Positions 28,700-39,923 of a stretch of DNA of 64,000 nt are shown one piece after another (positions within the stretch are counted from its first letter, which is position 1; every line of letters starts with the position of its first letter). Both the position numbers and the translations under genes were made by a program. Origin of the DNA: Marinobacter qingdaonensis (lineage in GTDB: Bacteria; Pseudomonadota; Gammaproteobacteria; Pseudomonadales; Oleiphilaceae); NCBI RefSeq assembly GCF_034555935.1, contig NZ_JAYDCJ010000003.1:1-64000 (forward strand). The letters are read 5' to 3'. The notes below the pieces were generated by a model. That model searched no databases and was not told where the DNA came from. It saw only the letters and a program-made list of their open reading frames with translations.

Positions 28700-29208
28700 C
28701 CACCAACGCCTTTATTGGGCTGGGCAGCAACCTGGAGAATCCGACCGGGCAACTGGCGCGCGCGGTCACGGCCCTGGCCACCCTGCCTAGTACGGTGCTG
28801 GTGGCCCAATCGCCGTTTTACGCCAGCCGGCCCGTCGGCCCCCAGGATCAGCCGGACTTCGTCAATGGCGCAGTTTGGCTCAGGACCGAGCTGGCGCCCC
28901 ACGCCCTGCTTGATCAACTCCAGGCCATCGAGCTCCAGCATGGCCGGCAACGGTTGCGCCACTGGGGGCCTCGCACCCTGGACCTGGACCTGCTGGTGTA
29001 CGGCGACCACAGCCTGGACGACGACCGGCTGACGGTGCCCCACCGGGAACTGCCCAACCGAGACTTTGTGCTGCAACCGCTGCTCGATTTAGACCCGGCG
29101 CTGACCCTGCCCGACGGGCGCTCGGTCGCCGACCTGCGCGCCGCCTGCCCGGACAACGGCCTGCGCAAACTTCCCCCGATCCCCCGGGAGCCGTTTCCGC
29201 CGTCCTGA
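28696..29208 (+). CDS. folK: HPPK, folate pathway pyrophosphokinase (copy 1)
   Basis: Transfers pyrophosphate from ATP to 6-hydroxymethyl-dihydropterin. The 170-residue protein starts [16 protein letters not shown] and has the full signature [13 protein letters not shown] with the magnesium aspartates. Start is fixed by the ATGA overlap with pcnB. A second, diverged homolog lies at 32654-33178 beside folB. This copy sits in the pcnB–folK–panB–panC order common to gammaproteobacteria, so it is the likely main enzyme. Confidence 0.95.
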   Translation: MTTNAFIGLGSNLENPTGQLARAVTALATLPSTVLVAQSPFYASRPVGPQDQPDFVNGAVWLRTELAPHALLDQLQAIELQHGRQRLRHWGPRTLDLDLLVYGDHSLDDDRLTVPHRELPNRDFVLQPLLDLDPALTLPDGRSVADLRAACPDNGLRKLPPIPREPFPPS

Positions 29209-29341
29209 ACGCCGTGCCGGCGGGCCTGGGCGGCGGATCGTGCTACGCTTGCCTCAGGCATACCCCCGGATTACCCTTAGCACTGAATGCTGGCAGACCC
29301 CGGCCCGGTCTAGGCCCATCCACCCACAAGGCAAGGATTTT

Positions 29342-30136
29342 ATGGCTGTTACCATCAATACCCTTCGGGAATACAAGCAGAAAGGCGAGGCCTTTTCGGT
29401 CCTGACATCCTACGACGCCACCTTCGCCCAGCTGGTCAGTGAGGCCGGTGTCGACGTGATCCTGATTGGCGACTCCCTGGGCATGGTCCTGCAAGGCAAC
29501 GACAGCACCCTGCCGGTCACCATGGACCAGATGGTCTACCACACCAGCTGTGTGGCCAAGGGCAACCGTGGCGCGCTGATCATGGCCGACATGCCGTTCA
29601 TGACCTACGGCACCGTGGAGGCCGCCCTGGAGAACGCCGCCGAACTCATGCGCGCCGGCGCCCATCTGGTCAAACTCGAAGGCACCGACTGGATGAAGGA
29701 CACCATCCACGCCCTGAGCGAACGGGGTGTGCCAGTCTGCGCCCACCTGGGCCTGACCCCGCAATTCGTCAACAAGTTCGGCGGGTACAAGGTTCAGGGC
29801 CGGGATGAGAAGGCCGCGGAAATGATGATCGAACACGCCTGTGAACTGGAAGCCGCCGGCGCCGACGTGATCCTGCTGGAATGCGTGCCGGCTCAGCTGG
29901 CCGCCCGCATCACCCAGGCCGTGAAGGCCCCGGTGATCGGCATTGGCGCCGGTTCCGCCACCGACGGCCAGGTCCTGGTGCTGCACGACATGCTGGGGGT
30001 GACCACCGGCCGGAAACCCCGGTTCGTGAAAAACTTCCTGGCCGAGACCAACTCCGTTCAGGAAGCCCTGGCTGCCTATGTTACCGCGGTGCGCGAGCGC
30101 ACCTTCCCGGCCGAGGAGCACACGTTCAAGGCATGA
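29342..30136 (+). CDS. panB: 3-methyl-2-oxobutanoate hydroxymethyltransferase
   Basis: First committed step of pantothenate synthesis: makes ketopantoate with methylene-THF. The 264-residue TIM-barrel protein has the family blocks [23 protein letters not shown] (metal-binding Asp) and VKLEGTDWM. Start at 29342 has AAGGA seven bases upstream; the open frame reaches back to 29240 without similarity. It overlaps panC by ATGA, so the pathway enzymes are translationally coupled. Confidence 0.97.
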   Translation: MAVTINTLREYKQKGEAFSVLTSYDATFAQLVSEAGVDVILIGDSLGMVLQGNDSTLPVTMDQMVYHTSCVAKGNRGALIMADMPFMTYGTVEAALENAAELMRAGAHLVKLEGTDWMKDTIHALSERGVPVCAHLGLTPQFVNKFGGYKVQGRDEKAAEMMIEHACELEAAGADVILLECVPAQLAARITQAVKAPVIGIGAGSATDGQVLVLHDMLGVTTGRKPRFVKNFLAETNSVQEALAAYVTAVRERTFPAEEHTFKA

Positions 30137-30981
30137 GAACCGTACATTCCCTGAAAGAACTTCGCACCATCCTCCGGGGCTACCGGCGCCAGGGCAAGAC
30201 CATCGGCCTGGTCCCCACCATGGGCAACCTGCACGAAGGCCACATTTCCCTGGTGCGTAAGGCCGCCGAGGCGGCCGATGTGGTGGTCACCAGTATTTTC
30301 GTGAACCCGATGCAGTTCGGTGCCGGCGAGGACCTGGACAAGTATCCCCGCACCCTGGTCGAAGACCAGGAGCAACTGGAAGCCGCCGGCAACACCCTGG
30401 TGTTTGCCCCCGGGGTGGACGAGGTCTACCCGGAAGGCCTGGCGCAACAGACCCAGGTGGTGGTGCCGGAAGTCAGCGACGGCCACTGCGGCGCCAGCCG
30501 TCCCGGACACTTTGAGGGCGTGGCCACGGTGGTGACCATGCTGTTCAACATGGTCCAGCCCGACCTGGCGGTATTCGGGGAGAAGGATTTCCAGCAACTG
30601 GCGGTGATCCGCAAACTGGTGCGCGACCTGATGCTGCCGGTGGAAGTGATCGGCGCCCCCACCGTGCGGGAAGACGATGGCCTGGCCAAGAGCTCCCGCA
30701 ATGGCTACCTGAGTGCCGACGAACGCCGGCTCGCCCCGGTCGTGTACCAGACCCTGCAGGCCACGGCCCGGCAGGTGACCGATGGCCGCTCGGACTTCGA
30801 AACCCTGGAAGCGGAAGCCCGGGACCAGCTGAGCGCAGCCGGCCTGCGCCCCGACTACTTCAACATCGTCAACAGCCAGACCCTGAAACCTGCCACTCCG
30901 GACGACATCGAGATCACCTTGCTGGTGGCCGCCTTCCTGGGCACCACCCGACTGATCGACAACCTGTCCCTGACCCGCTAG
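30133..30981 (+). CDS. panC: pantothenate synthetase
   Basis: Joins pantoate and beta-alanine using ATP, by way of pantoyl-adenylate. The 282-residue protein shows the HIGH-type motif in [17 protein letters not shown], the block [10 protein letters not shown] and the KMSKS-like KSSRNGYLS. Start at 30133 comes from the ATGA overlap with panB. panD, which often follows in Pseudomonas, is not present here; pgi begins 28 bp later. Confidence 0.97.
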   Translation: MRTVHSLKELRTILRGYRRQGKTIGLVPTMGNLHEGHISLVRKAAEAADVVVTSIFVNPMQFGAGEDLDKYPRTLVEDQEQLEAAGNTLVFAPGVDEVYPEGLAQQTQVVVPEVSDGHCGASRPGHFEGVATVVTMLFNMVQPDLAVFGEKDFQQLAVIRKLVRDLMLPVEVIGAPTVREDDGLAKSSRNGYLSADERRLAPVVYQTLQATARQVTDGRSDFETLEAEARDQLSAAGLRPDYFNIVNSQTLKPATPDDIEITLLVAAFLGTTRLIDNLSLTR

Positions 30982-31009
30982 CAAAAGATCCACCGAAAAG
31001 GACGTTCAA

Positions 31010-32671
31010 ATGCCCGACCCAGCCACGGAATTGACCTCGAGCGCCGAATGGCAGGCACTGGAGGCACAGCGGCAGGCTCTGGATGCCATTCCGCTGCGCC
31101 AGCTGTTTGCCGACGACCCCGGGCGTGCCCGGCGCTATTTCATCGAGGGCGCAGGGCTGGCGCTGGATTTCTCCAAGAACCGCATCACCGATGACACCCT
31201 GCAGGCCCTGGTGGCCCTGGCCCAACGCTGCAATCTGGGAGACCACCGTGCCGCCCTGCTGCGGGGCGACCCGGTCAATGTCACCGAGAACAGGCCGGCC
31301 CTGCACACGGCGCTGCGTCATCCGGGGCCGGACGGCATCACGGTGGATGGCGTGGATGTGGTGGCCGAGGTCCAGGCTACCCTCGGGCGCATGGAAGAAC
31401 TGGTGGCGCAGGTGCTCAGCCAGGCCCGCACCGGCTTCACCGGCCAGACCATCACCGACGTGGTCAGCATTGGCATCGGCGGCTCCTATCTGGGCCCCCG
31501 GCTGGTGAGCGAGGCGCTGCAACCCTACGTTCAGAACGGCATGCGCTGCCACTTCGTGGCCAACATCGACGGCACCGACATCAGCGAAGTCCTCCGTCAA
31601 GTCCGGCCCGAAACCACCCTGTTCCTGATCCAGTCCAAATCATTCCGGACCCAGGAAACCCTGAAGAACGGCGAGGTAGCCCGCCAGTGGTTCCTGGATC
31701 AGGGCGGCACCGAAACGGCCGTGGGCCAGCATTTTCTCGCGGTCACCGCCAATGGTCCGGCGGCCGAGGCGTTTGGCATCCAGCCCGATAACATTTTCCC
31801 GATGTGGGATTGGGTCGGTGGTCGGTACTCACTCTGGTCGGCGATTGGCCTGCCCGTGGCGCTGACCGTCGGCATGGCCAATTTCCGCCGCCTGCTGGCG
31901 GGCGCCCACGCCATGGACCAGCATTTCCAGGACGCCCCGCTGGCGCAGAACCTGCCGGTGGTCATGGCCCTGCTCGGGGTCTGGTACAACAACTTCTGGC
32001 AGGCCGACACCCACGCCATCCTGCCCTACGACCACTACCTGCGCAGCCTGCCGGAACACCTGCAACAGCTGGACATGGAGAGCAACGGCAAGGGTGTGAC
32101 GACGCTGGGCACCGCCCTCGGTTACGACAGCGGGCCGGTGATCTGGGGCGGCGTCGGCTCCAATGGCCAACACGCGTTCCACCAGTTGATCCACCAGGGC
32201 ACCCGGCTGATTCCGGCCGACTTCATCATCCCCCTGGAGAGTCACAACCCGGTGGCCAGTCACCACGCGGACCTGTTCGCCAACTGCCTGAGCCAGAGTC
32301 GCGCCATGATGACCGGTAAGACCCTGGACGAAGCCCGGGCTGAACTGGTGGCGGATGGTTACAGCGCGGATGAGGTGGAACGCCTGGCGCCCCACAAGGT
32401 CATTCCCGGCAACCAGCCGAGCAATACCCTGATGATGGACAAGCTGACGCCGGAAACCCTGGGCGCGCTGATCGCGCTCTACGAGCACCGGACCTTCGTG
32501 CAGGGGGTGATCTGGCAGGTGGATTCGTTCGATCAGTGGGGGGTGGAGCTGGGCAAGCAACTGGGCCAGGAGATTCTGCCGCGTCTGCTGGACGACACCG
32601 CCCCCGGGGCCGGCAGCGACAGCTCCACCGACCATCTCATTGACCGTTTCCGGTCAGTCCGCAGGCGTTGA
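31010..32671 (+). CDS. pgi: glucose-6-phosphate isomerase
   Basis: Interconverts glucose-6-phosphate and fructose-6-phosphate. The 553-residue protein has PGI signature 1 (DWVGGRYSLWSAIGLPV), the phosphate-binding SIGIGGSYLGPRL and the C-terminal block QWGVELGKQLG with the active-site lysine. Length is usual (E. coli 549). A ribosome site AAGGA lies before ATG 31010. Its last 18 bases overlap the convergent second folK. In Pseudomonas it also follows the pan genes. Confidence 0.97.
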   Translation: MPDPATELTSSAEWQALEAQRQALDAIPLRQLFADDPGRARRYFIEGAGLALDFSKNRITDDTLQALVALAQRCNLGDHRAALLRGDPVNVTENRPALHTALRHPGPDGITVDGVDVVAEVQATLGRMEELVAQVLSQARTGFTGQTITDVVSIGIGGSYLGPRLVSEALQPYVQNGMRCHFVANIDGTDISEVLRQVRPETTLFLIQSKSFRTQETLKNGEVARQWFLDQGGTETAVGQHFLAVTANGPAAEAFGIQPDNIFPMWDWVGGRYSLWSAIGLPVALTVGMANFRRLLAGAHAMDQHFQDAPLAQNLPVVMALLGVWYNNFWQADTHAILPYDHYLRSLPEHLQQLDMESNGKGVTTLGTALGYDSGPVIWGGVGSNGQHAFHQLIHQGTRLIPADFIIPLESHNPVASHHADLFANCLSQSRAMMTGKTLDEARAELVADGYSADEVERLAPHKVIPGNQPSNTLMMDKLTPETLGALIALYEHRTFVQGVIWQVDSFDQWGVELGKQLGQEILPRLLDDTAPGAGSDSSTDHLIDRFRSVRRR

Positions 32672-33178
32672 GATCCTCCGCCCCTGCCAGGTGAAGCCGA
32701 TCGGCCAGAGCTTCTGGCCGGCGGTGTAGTTCTGCCACAGGGCACCGTAGGTTTCGCCGCACACCGGGTGGGTCAGCGCCGGCGCAATGTCGGCCAGGGG
32801 CCGCAGCACGAAGGCGTTCTTGAGGATTTCGCCCCGGGGCAGCTCGACCCCTTCAATCACCCCGACCTGATCGCCGTAGGTGAGGATGTCCAGATCCAGG
32901 GTCCGGGCGCTGAATTTGGGTGCGCCGCGTCGGCGTCCGTTCTCGGCCTCCAGCTGCTTGAAGCGCCGGGACAATTCCCCCACCGACAGCGCCGTATCGA
33001 CTCCGACCACCAGGTTATAGAACGGCGAGCCATCAAAACCGACGGCCTCGCTTTCATAGACCGGGGAAATGGTCAGCTCGCCGAACCACTGGTCCAGGGC
33101 ATCGAGCGCTGCGGTCACGTAGCGCGCCCGGTCAACGTTGCTGCCGATACTGATGTAGACCCGGACCTGCTCGGCCAT
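32654..33178 (-). CDS. folK: HPPK-like pyrophosphokinase (copy 2)
   Basis: A second folate-pathway pyrophosphokinase homolog of 174 residues: VYISIGSNVDRARYV at the N terminus and SARTLDLDILTYGD in the active site, where the usual Pro before Arg-Thr is Ala. It overlaps folB (ATGA at 33178), and the pair probably serves the same pathway, since FolB makes the FolK substrate. Pseudomonas also has a folK-like gene beside folB. It may be an isozyme or act on another pterin; the sequence does not decide. Confidence 0.85.
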   Translation of the reverse strand: MAEQVRVYISIGSNVDRARYVTAALDALDQWFGELTISPVYESEAVGFDGSPFYNLVVGVDTALSVGELSRRFKQLEAENGRRRGAPKFSARTLDLDILTYGDQVGVIEGVELPRGEILKNAFVLRPLADIAPALTHPVCGETYGALWQNYTAGQKLWPIGFTWQGRRISTPAD

Positions 33179-33534
33179 CAGCGCGCCCCCCGCTCAATCC
33201 GGACACCCACCGACTGGGCCGCGGGCACGGCGCCCGGCTTGCGGATCGTGAGTGCCAGCCAGCGGATCCCGAACGCCTGCCGTAACTCGGCGGCCAGGTG
33301 TTCGGCGCCGTGTTCCAGCAGTTGCGGCTGGAGAGTCTGCAGGCAGGACGTCACCCGCTCACTGACAGCGGCGTAATCCAGGGCGTCGCGGACGTCGTCG
33401 GAGGCACCGGGGACGCGGTTGTCCCAGGCCATCTCCAGGTCGACCACCAGACGCTGGTCGACCTTGCGTTCCCAGTCGTAGACACCGACCACGGTCTCCA
33501 CCACCAGCCCTTCGATGAGCACGCTGTCTGCCAC
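33178..33534 (-). CDS. folB: dihydroneopterin aldolase
   Basis: Cleaves dihydroneopterin to 6-hydroxymethyl-dihydropterin and glycolaldehyde. The 118-residue protein opens with VLIEGLVVETVVGVYDWERK (catalytic-pocket Glu and Tyr) and has DYAAVSERV and the family Glu in LLEHGAEHLA. It forms octamers in the family. Translationally coupled to the second folK gene; divergent from plsY with 140 bp between. Confidence 0.94.
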   Translation of the reverse strand: MADSVLIEGLVVETVVGVYDWERKVDQRLVVDLEMAWDNRVPGASDDVRDALDYAAVSERVTSCLQTLQPQLLEHGAEHLAAELRQAFGIRWLALTIRKPGAVPAAQSVGVRIERGAR

Positions 33535-33674
33535 GCTGACTCCCGGAGTATTCCACTCTTTGCTGATTGAATAACACCCAACCAGCGGATACTGTGATCT
33601 GACTGGCCCGGCGTTTCAGGGCCGGCATTTTCGCACACAACACCCGGAGACGTCTCCGCCCTCGAGCCAACACC

Positions 33675-34268
33675 ATGAATCTGCCCAGCGATCCGGTTCT
33701 CACTGTCCTGCTCTGCGCCGCCGCCTACCTGGCCGGCTCGGTGCTGTTTGCCTTGCCGGTGTGCCGCCTCTGGGGGCTGCCCGACCCCCGGGCTCAGGGC
33801 TCGGGCAACCCGGGGGCCACCAATGTCTATCGGACCGGTGGCTGGCTGCCGGCGGTGGCGACCCTGGTGCTGGATGCCGCCAAAGGCTGGCTGCCGGTGT
33901 GGTTGGCCCACGTCAGCGGGCTGTCGGTCATGGCTCAGGCCATGGTGGCCCTGTGCGCGGTGACCGGTCACATGGTGCCGGTGTTCTATCGGTTCAAGGG
34001 TGGCAAGGGGGTGGCAACGGCCCTGGGCGCGGGGCTGGCACTGGCCCCAGTCACCACGCTGGTGATGGCGGCCATCTGGGCGCTGGTGATGTGGCGCTGG
34101 CGAATCTCGGCCCTGGCGTCACTGGTGGCCATTGTCAGCGGCCCGATCATCAGCGCCCTGATCGAGCCCAACACCCTACCCCTCTTTGGCCTGCTGGCGA
34201 TCCTGATCGTGGTTCGCCACCGCAACAATCTGATCCGCCTGGCCCAGGGCCGGGAAGCCGGGCTCTGA
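33675..34268 (+). CDS. plsY: acyl-phosphate:glycerol-3-phosphate acyltransferase
   Basis: Membrane enzyme that acylates glycerol-3-phosphate to lysophosphatidate, the start of phospholipid synthesis, using acyl-phosphate from PlsX. The 197-residue protein has about five to seven hydrophobic helices and the family loops GSGNPGATNVYR, GHMVPVFYRFKGGKGVAT and VRHRNNLIRL. Length is normal. It converges with tsaD, 6 bp apart. Confidence 0.95.
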   Translation: MNLPSDPVLTVLLCAAAYLAGSVLFALPVCRLWGLPDPRAQGSGNPGATNVYRTGGWLPAVATLVLDAAKGWLPVWLAHVSGLSVMAQAMVALCAVTGHMVPVFYRFKGGKGVATALGAGLALAPVTTLVMAAIWALVMWRWRISALASLVAIVSGPIISALIEPNTLPLFGLLAILIVVRHRNNLIRLAQGREAGL

Positions 34269-34274
34269 TTCCGC

Positions 34275-35330
34275 TCAGTCCACCAGGCCGTTGGCGCGGG
34301 CTTCGGTGATCGCCGGCAGGGTGTTCATGGGCCAGCGCGGGACCGCGACGATGCGCTCGCCATCCTGCTGACCGGCCTTCAGGCGCTGGGCACCGGCGTA
34401 GGCAATCATGGCGCCGTTGTCAGTGCAGAATTCAGGACGGGCGTAGAACACCCCGGCCCGGAGCTTCGCAGTCATCTTTTCCAGCCCCGCCCGCAGTCGC
34501 TTGTTGGCGCTCACGCCGCCGGCGATGACCAGGCGTTTGCAGCCGGTCTGTTCCAGCGCCCGCTTGCACTTGATGGTCAGGGTATCGACCACGGCGGCCT
34601 CGAACGCCAGGGCAATGTCGGCCCGGGTCTGATCGTCCAGGCCACCGTCCTCGCGGGCCGCGTTCACGGTGTTGAGGGTAAAGGTCTTTAGGCCACTGAA
34701 GCTGAAATCCAGCCCCGGGCGGTCGGTCATCGGCCGCGGGAACCGGTAGCGGTCAGGGGTGCCCTGCTCGGCCAGCGCCGCCACCCGCGGGCCGCCGGGG
34801 TAGTCCAGGCCGAGCATCTTGGCGGCCTTGTCAAAGGCCTCACCGGCGGCGTCGTCAACGGATTCCCCCAGCATTTCGTAGGCGCCGATGCCGTCCACCC
34901 GAACCAGCTGGGTATGGCCGCCGGACACCAGCAGGGCAACAAACGGGAACGCCGGCGGGTTGTCCTCCAGCATCGGTGCCAACAGATGGCCTTCCATGTG
35001 GTGCACGCCAAGCACCGGAATGCCCAGGGCAAACCCCAGGGCGTGGGCGACCGAACCGCCCACCATCAGGGCGCCGACCAGGCCGGGACCGGCGGTGTAG
35101 GCAATGCCGTCCAGATCGGACCGGGCCTTGCCGGCATCGGCCAGCACCTGGTCGCACAGCGGCAGCAGTTTGCGCACGTGATCCCGGGACGCCAGCTCCG
35201 GCACCACACCACCGTAATCGGCGTGCATGTCGATCTGACTGAACAAGGCGTGGGCCAGCAGGCCCTGCTCGCTGTCGAACAGCGCCACACCGGTTTCGTC
35301 GCAGGAGGTTTCGATACCAAGAATCAGCAT
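34275..35330 (-). CDS. tsaD: tRNA N6-threonylcarbamoyltransferase
   Basis: Catalytic subunit for t6A37 modification of ANN-decoding tRNAs, with TsaB/TsaE. The 351-residue protein has the metal ligands H111 and H115 in HHMEGH, the ATP-binding blocks [11 protein letters not shown] and [10 protein letters not shown], and a C-terminal metal Asp region ([12 protein letters not shown]). It is divergent from rpsU, the arrangement typical of Pseudomonas and E. coli. Confidence 0.97.
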   Translation of the reverse strand: MLILGIETSCDETGVALFDSEQGLLAHALFSQIDMHADYGGVVPELASRDHVRKLLPLCDQVLADAGKARSDLDGIAYTAGPGLVGALMVGGSVAHALGFALGIPVLGVHHMEGHLLAPMLEDNPPAFPFVALLVSGGHTQLVRVDGIGAYEMLGESVDDAAGEAFDKAAKMLGLDYPGGPRVAALAEQGTPDRYRFPRPMTDRPGLDFSFSGLKTFTLNTVNAAREDGGLDDQTRADIALAFEAAVVDTLTIKCKRALEQTGCKRLVIAGGVSANKRLRAGLEKMTAKLRAGVFYARPEFCTDNGAMIAYAGAQRLKAGQQDGERIVAVPRWPMNTLPAITEARANGLVD

Positions 35331-35419
35331 AATATCCGGGCCATAACCATCGGCTGAGTGGGAAAAGGCCGCATTTTAGCAGAAAGCCGAAACCCCCTGT
35401 CAGTTTCATCGAACAAACA

Positions 35420-35449
35420 TTGACCTTGCCATGACCCAGGCGCTATCAT
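35420..35449 (+). promoter_or_regulatory. rpsU promoter
   Basis: TTGACC (35420-35425), 18 bp, TATCAT (35444-35449), 119 bp before the rpsU ATG. It is the best sigma-70 match in the tsaD–rpsU divergent region and would drive the rpsU–dnaG–rpoD block. Confidence 0.6.
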
Positions 35450-35568
35450 TGCCGCCCTAAAATATGCACTGGTCGAGTTTTAGCCAATCTGACCAGGGAT
35501 CGAACCGCCTCGGCCCAACGCCGGGCGGACAAAATTGAAACCGAATCTATCAGGTAGGTGATTTCCGA

Positions 35569-35784
35569 ATGCCAGCTGTTAAAGTGAAAGAGAATGAACC
35601 GTTTGACGTAGCACTGCGTCGCTTCAAGCGTTCCTGCGAGAAGGCCGGTGTACTGTCCGAAGTACGTCGTCGTGAGCACTACGAGAAGCCGACCGCTGTT
35701 CGCAAGCGCAAAGCAGCCGCTGCCGTTAAGCGTCATCTCAAGAAGCTTCAGCGGGAACAGCGCAAGTTCGAGCGTCTGTACTGA
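35569..35784 (+). CDS. rpsU: 30S ribosomal protein S21
   Basis: Small-subunit protein that helps start translation on leadered mRNAs. 71 residues, very basic, with the S21 signature [26 protein letters not shown] (in two adjoining blocks). First gene of the conserved macromolecular synthesis block rpsU–dnaG–rpoD. A strong hairpin lies between it and dnaG, giving unequal expression of ribosomal protein and primase. Confidence 0.98.
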   Translation: MPAVKVKENEPFDVALRRFKRSCEKAGVLSEVRRREHYEKPTAVRKRKAAAAVKRHLKKLQREQRKFERLY

Positions 35785-35855
35785 GTCGTACCGACGCAGC
35801 TTGACTGCAAAGCACTGAATTGCCTGTTCAGCCACGGGCTGCGCAGAGCGACTCA

Positions 35856-35892
35856 AAAAATGCCGCCGAGGCCTGGCTTCGGCGGCATTTTT
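35856..35892 (+). terminator. hairpin between rpsU and dnaG
   Basis: TGCCGCCGA (35861-35869) and TCGGCGGCA (35879-35887) form a strong stem, extended by inner GCC/GGC pairs, with TTTTT after (35888-35892). In E. coli a terminator in the same place limits primase levels; partial read-through is likely. Confidence 0.88.
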
Positions 35893-35936
35893 GGCTATGG
35901 CCGAACCCGATAAGTCCCGGTTGATCTGGAGCCTCC

Positions 35937-37664
35937 ATGAGCGGACTGATCCCTCAGCGTTTCGTCGAAGACCTGCTTGATCGCCTGGATCTGGCAGAGC
36001 TGATCGGATCCCGCATCACCCTGAAAAAAGCCGGCGCCAACTACAAGGCCTGCTGCCCGTTCCACGATGAAAAAACGCCGTCCTTCAACGTGCGGCCGGA
36101 CAAGGGCTTTTACCACTGCTTTGGTTGCGGCGCCCACGGTGACGCGATCAGCTTTGTTCGGGAATTCGAGGGTCTGGGGTTCACCGAGGCGGTGGAGGAG
36201 CTGGCCAAGCGGGCCGGGCTGGAAGTGCCCTACGATCGGGCCGCGAAACAGGAAATCCAGCAGGCCCGGACGCTGACCGACGCTTTGGACTTTGCCAGCC
36301 GCTTTTACCAGTCGGCACTGGCCAGCCAGCAAGGAAGCTACGCCCGGGATTATCTGGCCCAGCGGGGCCTGGACGAGGCCATTGTCCAGCAGTACCAGAT
36401 TGGTTACGCGCCGGCGACCGGCACTGCGCTGTTCGAGGCGGCCGAAACCAGTCTCAAGGGGCCACTGATCGAGACCGGGACCGTCTCGGACAAGTACGGC
36501 CGGCCCCGGGATCTGTTCCGTAACCGGGTCATGTTCCCCATTCGCAACAGCCGGGGGCGGACCGTGGCTTTCGGCGGCCGCACGCTGGGCGACGACAAGG
36601 CCAAGTACATCAACTCTCCCGAGTCCGACGTGTTCCACAAGAGCCGGGAGATCTACGGTCTGTTTGAGGCCAAGCAGGCCCTGAGGCAGCTGGACAAGCT
36701 GCTGGTGGTCGAGGGCTACATGGACGTCATCGCCCTGGCCCAGCACGGCATCCATTACGCGGTGGCGACCCTGGGCACGGCGACCAACCAGGACAGCCTG
36801 ACCGCCCTGCTGAAACAGGTCCGGCACGTGGTGTTCTGTTTCGACGGCGACCAGGCCGGATTCCGGGCCGCCGACCGGGCCATGGAAAACGCCCTGGAAC
36901 TGATGGCCGACGGCCTGCACCTGCAGTTCCTGATGCTGCCGGAGGGCGAAGACCCGGACACACTGGTTCGCAAGGAGGGCCCCGAGGCCTTCCAGCAGCG
37001 CATCGACGGCGCCACGCCGTTGTCCCGGTACCTGTTCGACCGGCAAAGCGAAGGGCTGGATCTGCAGCTGCCGGAGCACCGGGGCGAGCTGAAAGCCCGG
37101 GTCGAGCCGATGCTGAACAAGATGCCCAAGAGCACGCTGCGGGATGCCATGTGGCACGAGATGCTCCGGCTCTGCAGCGGCCGCAACCAGTGGCAGGGCC
37201 GGCAGCAGGGTGGCAAGGGCCAGTGGAAGGGTGAGCGACGGGACCGGATCACCGAGGAGCGCATCGACGTCAAGCTCAGCAAGGACAGCCTGCTGTGCCT
37301 GGCGCTGCTGGAGGCCCCGGAAATGGCCACCGAAGTGGTGGAGCTGGCACGCAGCTCCCGCCAGTACGGCCAGGCCCGCAGCTTTGCCAGCTGGATGCTG
37401 GAGCAGGACATCCGGGAACGGAAAACGCTGGTGCGCTCACTGGCCCTGGACAACCAGGCCCGGGAGCGGTTTTTCCACCTGTTCGACGGGATTGAACACA
37501 TTCCCGCCCGGGAAAGCACCCTGGCGGCGGCTCGGGAATTACTTAGCCCGAACGAGGAGGCATCGCGCCAGCAGCGGCTGGCCACGTTGCTGCGCAACTT
37601 TGCCAACCTCAGCGCCGAGGAACGCTCGGAGCTGCGGACCCTGAGTAGCGGCACTCAGGACTGA
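35937..37664 (+). CDS. dnaG: DNA primase
   Basis: Synthesises RNA primers at the replication fork. The 575-residue protein has the CHC2 zinc finger (C40, H43, C61, C64), a TOPRIM domain (LLVVEGYMDVIALAQ, then CFDGDQAG) and a C-terminal DnaB-interaction domain. Compared with E. coli (581) it is slightly short but complete. It lies 152 bp after rpsU behind a terminator and 119 bp before rpoD. Confidence 0.97.
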   Translation: MSGLIPQRFVEDLLDRLDLAELIGSRITLKKAGANYKACCPFHDEKTPSFNVRPDKGFYHCFGCGAHGDAISFVREFEGLGFTEAVEELAKRAGLEVPYDRAAKQEIQQARTLTDALDFASRFYQSALASQQGSYARDYLAQRGLDEAIVQQYQIGYAPATGTALFEAAETSLKGPLIETGTVSDKYGRPRDLFRNRVMFPIRNSRGRTVAFGGRTLGDDKAKYINSPESDVFHKSREIYGLFEAKQALRQLDKLLVVEGYMDVIALAQHGIHYAVATLGTATNQDSLTALLKQVRHVVFCFDGDQAGFRAADRAMENALELMADGLHLQFLMLPEGEDPDTLVRKEGPEAFQQRIDGATPLSRYLFDRQSEGLDLQLPEHRGELKARVEPMLNKMPKSTLRDAMWHEMLRLCSGRNQWQGRQQGGKGQWKGERRDRITEERIDVKLSKDSLLCLALLEAPEMATEVVELARSSRQYGQARSFASWMLEQDIRERKTLVRSLALDNQARERFFHLFDGIEHIPARESTLAAARELLSPNEEASRQQRLATLLRNFANLSAEERSELRTLSSGTQD

Positions 37665-37669
37665 CGGTA

Positions 37670-37698
37670 CTTGAAACTAGACGCGTTGATCACCATCT
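37670..37698 (+). promoter_or_regulatory. sigma-32 (heat-shock) promoter upstream of rpoD
   Basis: CTTGAAA (37670-37676), 14 bp, CACCATCT (37691-37698), a near-exact match to the RpoH consensus CTTGAAA-N11-16-CCCCATNT. It begins 5 bp after the dnaG stop and lies about 85 bp before the rpoD start. A heat-shock promoter for rpoD is known in E. coli, where it sits inside dnaG. Confidence 0.75.
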
Positions 37699-37731
37699 AA
37701 CCATTCGGTGGCAGTGCGACCAAGCGACAGC

Positions 37732-37737
37732 TATAAT
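37732..37737 (+). promoter_or_regulatory. rpoD-proximal -10 element
   Basis: A perfect TATAAT 46 bp before the rpoD ATG. No good -35 lies 16-18 bp upstream, so this is a possible weak or activator-helped promoter beside the heat-shock promoter. Confidence 0.4.
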
Positions 37738-37783
37738 GGCTGTTTAACTTTTTTCCTTCTTAAAGCGAGTTCACAGGGTGTCT

Positions 37784-39628
<1,845 letters not shown>

Positions 39629-39642
39629 TTACCCCGACAGTA

Positions 39643-39678
39643 GCGGGCGCCAGACCTCACCGGTATAATGGCGCCCGC
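39643..39678 (+). terminator. long stem-loop after rpoD, with TATAAT in the loop
   Basis: A perfect 10 bp stem GCGGGCGCCA (39643-39652) / TGGCGCCCGC (39669-39678) with a 16-base loop that contains TATAAT (39664-39669). It starts 14 bp after the rpoD stop and is followed by tctgttt, a weak T-rich tract. It may end rpoD; the TATAAT could also serve the tRNA 57 bp downstream, but no good -35 was found. Confidence 0.55.
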
Positions 39679-39725
39679 TCTGTTTCCTCCCCGGAAACAC
39701 CTTTCAAATACAGCACTTGCTGCAC

Positions 39726-39802
<77 letters not shown>

Positions 39803-39877
39803 CTCCTATCCTTGCTCTCGATTCTCACTTCAACACCACCGACAGCCGTTCCGGCGCTTTTACCGGTATTGCCTAAC

Positions 39878-39906
39878 GAAAAAGCCCCGACAAGGTCGGG
39901 GCTTTG
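39878..39906. terminator. bidirectional terminator between the tRNA and the PEP-CTERM gene
   Basis: AAAGCCCCGAC (39881-39891), loop aag, GTCGGGGCTTT (39895-39905). It can stop the tRNA transcript on the plus strand and the PEP-CTERM gene on the minus strand. Confidence 0.85.
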
Positions 39907-39923
39907 CGTTTACAGAGTGTTGG

